This document shows, piece after piece, positions 58,889 through 64,000 of a DNA stretch of 64,000 nt. The stretch is taken from NCBI GenBank assembly GCA_046349395.1, contig JAXMCK010000005.1:186001-250000 (forward strand), in the 5' to 3' direction. Within the stretch, counting starts at the first letter, position 1. Every line of letters starts with the position of its first letter. This stretch comes from JAXMCK01 sp046349395. GTDB taxonomy: Bacteria > Pseudomonadota > Alphaproteobacteria > Geminicoccales > Geminicoccaceae. The notes beneath the pieces were generated by a model. It worked only from the letters and a program-made list of their open reading frames with translations. It was not told the origin of the DNA and did no database searches. The position numbers were made by a program, and so were the translations under genes.

Positions 58889-60622
58889 ATGATTTATCGC
58901 CCCTTGCTTGCACAGTTCATGAACTTTCTACAATTTAGCTGCGCCTGCGTGCTTGTAACTTGTGTTACAATTGCCTCTACGGCGGCCCAGGAAACGAAGA
59001 AGCCTAACATCCTCTTCATCATGGGCGACGACATCGGCTGGATGCAGCCGTCGATCTACCATCGCGGCCTGATGGTGGGCGAGACGCCGAACATCGACCG
59101 GATCGGCCACGAAGGGGCAATGTTCACCGACTACTACGCCGAGCAGAGCTGCACGGCCGGTCGCAACGCGTTCTTCACCGGCATGCACCCGCTGCGCACC
59201 GGCATGATCCCGCCGCAGCTTCCGGGCAGTCCCAGCTATCTCCGCCTTGGCACACCGTCGATCGCGAAGTTCCTGCACGATCTCGGCTACACCACCGGCG
59301 AGTTCGGCAAGAACCATCTGGGCGACCACACCGATGCGCTGCCGACCGCCCACGGCTTCCAGGAGTTCTGGGGCTACCTCTACCACCTCGACGCCATGCA
59401 GGGGGTCAGCTTCCCCGACATCAACAGGAGCCCGACCGAGCAGACCGTCATCCCTCCCTGCAAGAACACGCCGATCCCGGGCCTACCCGAGGTGCCGGGT
59501 GCGGTCGATCCGAAGACCACGGCCTGCCTCACGCCGCCCCGGCCGATGCTGTGGTGCCATTCCGAGGACGGCACGGCCGGCAAGCAGAGCTGCAAGGACG
59601 AAGGTCCGCTTACCCTGGAGCGCTCGAAGACCGTCGACGAGGAGATCTCCGCCAAGGTCATCGACTTCCTCGACCGCAACGACCCGGCGAAAACCAAGAA
59701 GCCGTTCTTCGTCTGGTACAATCCGGCCCGCATGCACATCACCACCATGCTGCCGCAGAAATATCTCGACATGGTGGGTGAGCCCGGCGGCAAGGACTGG
59801 GGCGTCAACGAAGCCGCCATGAAGCAGCTCGACGACAATATCGGCTATGTGTTGAAGAAGCTCGAAGACATCGGCCAGCTCGACAACACCATCATCGTCT
59901 TCACGACCGACAATGGTGCCGAGACGATCACCTTCCCCGACGGCGGCACCACCCCGTTCAAGGGCGGCAAGCTCAGCACCTGGGAAGGCGGCATGCGCGC
60001 CCCGCTGCTCGTTCGCTGGCCGGGCGTGATCAAGCCCGAGACGGTCAAGAACGACATCTTCGCGTCGCTCGACTGGCTGCCGACGCTGGTCGAGATCGCC
60101 GGCGGCCCCAAGGGCAACGAGCTGAAGAAGGAGATCGAGGCCGGCAAGTATCCCGGCATCGTCAAGACCACGCTCGATGGCGTCAACCAGATCGACTATC
60201 TGACCGGCAAATCCGACAAGTCGGCGCGCGACACCTTCTTCTACTACTCGGGGGCCGATCCGTCGGCGGTCCGGTACAAGAACTGGAAGCTCTACTTCGC
60301 GATGGTGAGCGATTCGCCGGCCGGCTTCATCTCCGGGGTGCAGCCCTACCACTGGGCGCAGGTCATCAACATCAAGCGCGACCCGTTCGAGACGGCGATC
60401 GGCGACCAGATGAAGACGCTGCTGGGCTATGGCGGTGCGCTGGCCTCGCCGTCCACCGCCTACATCTACGACTGGAACCTGCTGCCGATCGGCCAGGCGC
60501 TCTGGCTGAAGGAGCTGGAATCCTACGTCGAGTTCCCGCCGATGCAGGATCCGGCGAGCTACAACCTGACGCAGGTGATGGACCAGGTGAAGAAGATGAA
60601 GACGGCCGGCCAGTCCGAGTAG
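58889..60622 (+). CDS. Exported arylsulfatase
   Basis: A 577 aa sulfatase. After an N-terminal signal (about residues 1-33, ending TAAQ), the metal-binding start NILFIMGDDIGWMQPS and the formylglycine motif SCTAGRNAFFTG (CxAxR, the Cys being converted to formylglycine) are clear, followed by GYTTGEFGKNHLGDH and TDNGAETITFPDGG. The C-terminal part (YNWKLYFAMV-like region and DPFETAIGDQM) fits family members. A formylglycine-generating enzyme is not in the window. Substrate may be an aryl or sugar sulfate. Confidence 0.92.
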   Translation: MIYRPLLAQFMNFLQFSCACVLVTCVTIASTAAQETKKPNILFIMGDDIGWMQPSIYHRGLMVGETPNIDRIGHEGAMFTDYYAEQSCTAGRNAFFTGMHPLRTGMIPPQLPGSPSYLRLGTPSIAKFLHDLGYTTGEFGKNHLGDHTDALPTAHGFQEFWGYLYHLDAMQGVSFPDINRSPTEQTVIPPCKNTPIPGLPEVPGAVDPKTTACLTPPRPMLWCHSEDGTAGKQSCKDEGPLTLERSKTVDEEISAKVIDFLDRNDPAKTKKPFFVWYNPARMHITTMLPQKYLDMVGEPGGKDWGVNEAAMKQLDDNIGYVLKKLEDIGQLDNTIIVFTTDNGAETITFPDGGTTPFKGGKLSTWEGGMRAPLLVRWPGVIKPETVKNDIFASLDWLPTLVEIAGGPKGNELKKEIEAGKYPGIVKTTLDGVNQIDYLTGKSDKSARDTFFYYSGADPSAVRYKNWKLYFAMVSDSPAGFISGVQPYHWAQVINIKRDPFETAIGDQMKTLLGYGGALASPSTAYIYDWNLLPIGQALWLKELESYVEFPPMQDPASYNLTQVMDQVKKMKTAGQSE

Positions 60623-60730
60623 CAACGCCGGCGACAGCCGGGCTGTCGCGACAGGAACCGGATCCGTCGCGACCGCCCGGTTCCGGCGCGTCACGGGCGC
60701 AGGCGCAGACCCATAGACGACGCCCCGGCG

Positions 60731-60845
60731 CTAGGCTGCGAGGCGGCCCAGCCAGCCCGGCGATCCCGCTTGCCAGCAGCGGGCCTTGCGCTCCGGCAGT
60801 ACGGGTGGCGGTCGCCTTCTGGGCGAACACACGATTGATCAGCGT
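60731..60845 (-). pseudogene. Decayed PEP-CTERM/VPLPA-type gene remnant
   Basis: The minus strand here keeps two pieces of a gene like the intact one at 61874-62413. The start region reads TLINR, with ACG where the intact copy has ATG, preceded by GAGGAG; the intact copy has GAGGAA then MLIKR. The sorting end reads PLLASGIAG, then in a shifted frame WLGRLAA and a stop; the intact copy has PLLASGIAGLGWLRRR. The whole middle is lost. This looks like a deletion and frameshift in an old duplicate. Too short to function. Confidence 0.55.
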
Positions 60846-60899
60846 CTCCTCCTCTCTAGGATCGCCACGCCACCACGTCCGCGTCGAGGCGACGAACCA

Positions 60900-61307
60900 A
60901 TGCCCCTGGAGCCCACTGACATTTCCGGCGACGAGACGGCCCTGCTGGCGAAGCTCGACCGCTTCGTAGCGATGGTCGCCGGCAGGGATTTTGGACTGGT
61001 GGACGAGCTCTGGAGCGACGGCTTCGTCATGGTGGGCTCGGAGCGCGGCGAGATCTGCCGGACCCGGGCCGAGCTGGAAGCGAAGCTGCGCGCGGTCTTC
61101 GCTGCACCCCGGACCCTCATCTTCGACTGGCCGCGCCGCGACGTCCGTTTGTCCGGATCCGTCGGCTGGATCATCGCCGAGGGCGACCTCGTGAGCCGCA
61201 CCCCGGACGGGGTCGAAACGCGGCAACCCTATCTCGCATCCTGCATCTTCGAGCAGGTCCAGGGTACTTGGCGCTGGCGCCAGTTCTTCGGCTCGGAGCC
61301 CGCCTGA
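60900..61307 (+). CDS. SnoaL/DUF4440-type NTF2-like protein
   Basis: A 135 aa single-domain protein from ATG 60900 (MPLEPTDISGDETALLAKLD). The order helix-helix-strand (FVAMVAGRDFGLVDELWSDG, FVMVGSERGEICRTRAEL) then strands (RDVRLSGSVGWIIAEGDLVS, WRWRQFFGSEPA) is that of the cone-shaped NTF2/SnoaL fold. Members are small hydrolases, isomerases or binding proteins, and this one cannot be placed further. An in-frame start upstream exists but would run through the decayed PEP-CTERM remnant. Confidence 0.78.
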   Translation: MPLEPTDISGDETALLAKLDRFVAMVAGRDFGLVDELWSDGFVMVGSERGEICRTRAELEAKLRAVFAAPRTLIFDWPRRDVRLSGSVGWIIAEGDLVSRTPDGVETRQPYLASCIFEQVQGTWRWRQFFGSEPA

Positions 61308-61377
61308 GCACCGCGTGCCGTGAGCGTCCCGCGGGCGCCGGCAAAACGCGCGGGTTGCGATCCGCCCGCACCGCCCC

Positions 61378-61500
61378 CTGTCCGACCCAGTTCTCGACCA
61401 GCAGGCCTGCCACGCGGTCGAACTCGCGGCGGTTGTTCGGCGTCCGGGTCTTCAGGACGAAGATGCAGATGTCGGTGCCGAGCAGCCAGCGCAGCGTCAC
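61378..61500 (-). pseudogene. VapC toxin remnant with an internal deletion
   Basis: From the GTG at 61500, overlapping the vapB stop (GTGA), the frame reads VTLRWLLGTDICIFVLKTRT, the start of a PIN-domain VapC, and then passes directly to NNRREFDRVAGLLVENWV, the end of one. About 90 central residues, including most catalytic acids, are absent. In active VapC the start reads LLDTN; here the first catalytic Asp is Gly. The reading frame then runs on without similarity. It cannot be an active ribonuclease. Confidence 0.75.
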
Positions 61501-61730
61501 AGCGACTGACGCGGCTCCGGCGCTGGATCGTCGCGTTCCGTGAGGAAGTCGTCCGAGGTGGCCGGCAGATCGAAGAACGACTCCCGGGCCCGCCCCGCCA
61601 GCACGATGAACCGCCCCGGCCCGACCGCCTCGATCTCGACCTCGCGCAACTCCTCCGGCAGCGCCACGGCCTTGGGCAGCCGCACCGCCTGCGTGCGATT
61701 CTTCCCGAACAGGGTGGAGCAGGTCGCCAG
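61497..61730 (-). CDS. VapB-type antitoxin, start unclear
   Basis: The conserved part is TLFGKNRTQAVRLPKAVALP, followed by EELREVEIEAVGPGRFIV and SDDFLTERDDPAPE, clearly a VapB of the AbrB/MazE-like type. No ATG fits this frame near the family start; a GTG at 61778 is the nearest candidate and a CTG at 61730 matches the homology limit, so the start may have been damaged. It overlaps the vapC remnant by 4 bp, the normal layout of this operon. With the toxin destroyed, the antitoxin is likely a relic or an orphan that could still bind its operator or neutralise a related toxin. Confidence 0.65.
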   Translation of the reverse strand: MATCSTLFGKNRTQAVRLPKAVALPEELREVEIEAVGPGRFIVLAGRARESFFDLPATSDDFLTERDDPAPEPRQSL

Positions 61731-61873
61731 GGTCGTCGGCCGTTTGCATACGGCAGGCGTACATCGCGCCCCTGGCACCTCGAACCAATGCCGGCGCCCA
61801 CTTGCGTCACCCCGAACGACAACGGCCGCCCCGAAGGACGGCCGCGACCGCAAATCCGGCGAAGATGCCCACG

Positions 61874-62413
61874 CTATGCCGCGAAGAGCTGCCGCCTGCG
61901 CAGCCACCCCAGCCCGGCGATCCCGCTCGCCAGCAGGGGAAGGGCTGCGGGGATGGGCGTCACCGTAAGCTGTTTCGTGGAGGCAAAGAACAAGTTGCTC
62001 GATGCCGGACGGTACGCGAAGGTGCCGATGACTGCAGTGCTCGGACTGCTGGGGTTCGAGATCGTCAGGCAGAAGTCGTTGCTGTTGATGTTGCAGCTGT
62101 TCTTGTCGGGTACGGACGTTCCCAGACGCAACAAACTGGTAGCACTGTCGTAGGCGAGGGTGAGCGGCGTATAGCCTAGGCTGGTCTGGGCCGTGAAGCC
62201 GCTCTGGCTTGGACCGAAGCTGACCGCGGTGTCGAAGGAAACGTCGAGAAAGCCCGTCACGGTCGTCTGCGGCGCCGGGCTGGAGAAGGCGCCCGTGAAG
62301 TCGTAGCGGTAGTGGACGAGAGCAGCCTCTGCCCGCGGTGCCAGCAACGGCAACGAGGTACCCACCACCATCGCCGCGATCGCCACCTGCCGCATCAAAC
62401 GCTTGATCAGCAT
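61874..62413 (-). CDS. PEP-CTERM/VPLPA-CTERM-type surface protein
   Basis: A 179 aa exported protein from ATG 62413 (MLIKRLMRQVAIAAMVVGTS) with a signal peptide ending near AEA. The mature part is Ser/Thr-rich with a beta pattern (YRYDFTGAFSSPAPQTTVTG, LDVSFDTAVSFGPSQSG) and two Cys. The C-terminus has the exosortase sorting signal: TPIPAALPLLASGIAGLGWL then RRR, i.e. a short Pro motif, a membrane helix and basic residues. Such proteins are cut and anchored or released by exosortase, often with exopolysaccharide production. No exosortase gene lies in this window. Confidence 0.85.
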   Translation of the reverse strand: MLIKRLMRQVAIAAMVVGTSLPLLAPRAEAALVHYRYDFTGAFSSPAPQTTVTGFLDVSFDTAVSFGPSQSGFTAQTSLGYTPLTLAYDSATSLLRLGTSVPDKNSCNINSNDFCLTISNPSSPSTAVIGTFAYRPASSNLFFASTKQLTVTPIPAALPLLASGIAGLGWLRRRQLFAA

Positions 62414-62792
62414 TTCCTCACGTGCCCTTTTTCTTTGGTCGGGCGCGCATCCGCCACCACGCACGCGACGATGTCCGAGCGTCCACCTGCTGTCTCTAGC
62501 TCTTTCGACGGAACGCTTTGCCGTCTATCAACTATTCAGCTATGCGAGATATACTTGCACAACCCTTGCCGACGCTCCGCACCCACGGACACGAACAGCC
62601 TTCCGGAACGAGGGCCGTAGCGCTGCCGCTCGCTGCCCGGCACGGCGCCGCCCGAACGTGGGATTCCGGGCTTGAAAATTCCTTCAGGCCATCGTCCGAA
62701 CGGATGATGCCTGGGATGCCCCTTGTCGCTAGTCTCGCCTATTGGCCGGCGGTTCATGTCGATTGCCGCCGGAAACAGAAAGAGTTGGTGGC
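62414..62792. other. Divergent intergenic region
   Basis: 379 bp between the PEP-CTERM-type gene and the HAF-repeat-like gene. No convincing reading frame is seen. It contains an imperfect inverted repeat at about 62692-62709 (CATCGTCC / GGATGATG, 7 of 8 pairing) and relatively A/T-rich stretches near 62520-62560 that may hold promoters for either gene. Confidence 0.4.
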
Positions 62793-63983
62793 ATGGACTG
62801 GATGAGGTCTCTGGCGATACTCGCCATCGCTACCGTCGTCGCCGCGAACGGTGCGGAAGCCGCGCAGGCGCAGGCATCGCCCGTCTACCGCTACGTGTCG
62901 CTCGATCGCGGATTGCCGGCCGGGTTCGACTTCCTCGATCCCGTGGTGGTGACCGACGACGGCGACGTCTACGGCACCGCCTATGCCTGCACGGCGGGCG
63001 GCTGCGTCGCCTGGATCGCCAGGCGCCATGCCGGCCGCACGCGCGTCCTGCAGCAGGGCGAGGCCTACGACGGCAACAATGACGGCGTGGTCGGCGGCTC
63101 GGTGCTGGCAGCGCGCAACCCCCGGGATGGGGCGACACGTGCGGCCCTGTTCCGGGGCACAACGCGCCAGGTCCTCCCCCACCAGTCGGGCGACACGTCG
63201 GACCGGGTCGTGCGCATCACCGGCACCGGCATCGCCCTCGTCGATGCCATGGGCCTGCAGGGCCGGCACGCCTATCTGCGCCGCATGGGCGGCGGCATCA
63301 CGGCGATCGAGCCCCCGATCGACTTTCCGTTCTTCCTCGACGTCAATAATGCCGGCATGGTGTCGGGTACCGGCAGTGTCGCCGACACGGACGCCTACCG
63401 CGCGTTCAGTCTCGACCCGCCCGCGACACTGACGCAGCTGAACCCGGTCGGCGCGGATCCGCAGAGCTTGGGCCTCACCGCCAACAGCCGCGGCGACGTG
63501 CTGGGCTACTCCTTGGACTTCGGCGCCAGGGAGCGGATCGGATTCTGGCGCGGGACCACGTTCCACACGCGCTTCATCGAGGGCACGGCAAAGGTGCCGA
63601 CGATCAGCAGCGACCTCCTCTGGAATGAGCAGGGCCTGATCGTCATCACCGACACCTCGGAGGGGGCGAGCTACCTCGTCCCCGCCGCCGGCAAGCGCGT
63701 GGACCTGGCCGACCTCGCCGACCGCCTGCCGCCCTGGACCAGCATCTACGACATCAACGCGAGGGGCGACCTCGTCGGCTTCGGCGGCCCCGAGATCGGC
63801 GAGGTCGCCGAATCCTTCCTCCTGCAGCGCGTGTCGACCCGCGAGGCCCTCACCGCCCGAGCCGTATGGCGTCCCGCCGACGCCCCGGCCGCCGCCGCCC
63901 GCAGCACTGCCACCGCCCGCCACCTCCTGCCGGACGGCGCCTCCTCGCTGCGCCACATGCAGATGAAGCTCGCCCGCAGGTAG
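62793..63983 (+). CDS. Secreted protein with HAF-like repeats
   Basis: A 396 aa exported protein. I start it at ATG 62793 (MDWMRSLAILAIATVVAANG), which gives a signal peptide cleaved after AQA. The mature part contains several copies of a pattern like 'D(V/I)N..G..VG': FLDVNNAGMVSGTGSVAD, LTANSRGDVLGYSLDFGA, and YDINARGDLVGFGGPEIG. This resembles the extracellular HAF repeat, thought to form a beta-propeller. The C-terminal 45 residues are Ala/Arg-rich and lack a known sorting motif. Function unknown; it may be a surface or secreted protein. Confidence 0.75.
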   Translation: MDWMRSLAILAIATVVAANGAEAAQAQASPVYRYVSLDRGLPAGFDFLDPVVVTDDGDVYGTAYACTAGGCVAWIARRHAGRTRVLQQGEAYDGNNDGVVGGSVLAARNPRDGATRAALFRGTTRQVLPHQSGDTSDRVVRITGTGIALVDAMGLQGRHAYLRRMGGGITAIEPPIDFPFFLDVNNAGMVSGTGSVADTDAYRAFSLDPPATLTQLNPVGADPQSLGLTANSRGDVLGYSLDFGARERIGFWRGTTFHTRFIEGTAKVPTISSDLLWNEQGLIVITDTSEGASYLVPAAGKRVDLADLADRLPPWTSIYDINARGDLVGFGGPEIGEVAESFLLQRVSTREALTARAVWRPADAPAAAARSTATARHLLPDGASSLRHMQMKLARR

Positions 63984-64000
63984 AGGCAGCCGAGACGCGC

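Overview
The window is one 64 kb stretch of a GC-rich bacterial chromosome, very probably an alphaproteobacterium of the Rhodospirillales type. The reasons are the gene order fabD-fabG-acpP-fabF-mltG, rpsF-rpsR-rplI, the block dut-coaBC-ubiB-ubiE / mutM-enoyl-CoA hydratase-rpsT / dnaA-dnaN-recF-gyrB, an LdtR-type regulator, an HWE-family histidine kinase, a PhaR regulator and a VPLPA/PEP-CTERM-type surface protein. I found no rRNA or tRNA genes. Genus cannot be fixed from what is visible.

Layout. 1-4.1 kb: minus-strand fatty-acid synthesis operon ending in mltG. 4.13-7.14 kb: a 3,010 bp insertion sequence of IS1 type with perfect 21 bp inverted ends and an 8 bp target duplication. It carries three cargo genes (a small KGG-type protein, a 200 aa protein of unknown function and an XRE/ImmA metallopeptidase) next to its transposase, and sits in the promoter region shared by the fab and rpsF operons. 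7.2-8.6 kb: rpsF-rpsR-rplI with a leader that can form alternative hairpins. 8.6-14.2 kb: PhaR, LdtR, a valine-degradation operon and hemB. 14.3-21.3 kb: a five-PAS HWE histidine kinase coupled to two tandem membrane-bound class III nucleotide cyclases. 21.3-30 kb: transporter, META-domain protein, GlsB, cysteine synthase with an Rrf2 regulator, dut, coaBC, ubiB, ubiE, mutM. 30-38 kb: enoyl-CoA hydratase, rpsT, a candidate origin region and dnaA-dnaN-recF-gyrB.

38-64 kb is more accessory. It holds a CoA-transferase, a membrane methyltransferase, a Lin0512 protein and a GDSL hydrolase. A tightly overlapped FkbH / acyl carrier protein / hexapeptide acyltransferase operon follows, facing a glycosyltransferase and an anchored protein (likely cell-surface or secondary-metabolite chemistry). 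Then come an IS5-type element inserted exactly in the stop codon of an exported-protein gene, an epimerase, DUF1223, a frameshifted DUF3833 lipoprotein gene, a beta-propeller phytase, GTP-dependent PEP carboxykinase, an EmrAB-type efflux pair, a GluR0-like ligand-gated potassium channel, an arylsulfatase, a decayed VapBC module, an intact and a decayed PEP-CTERM-type gene, and a secreted HAF-repeat-like protein.

The strongest candidate for something little described is the IS1-type element with its two-gene XRE-ImmA cargo and a hairpin that can hide the transposase ribosome-binding site. The FkbH-ACP-acyltransferase operon is second. All calls come from reading the sequence only; no database search was possible.
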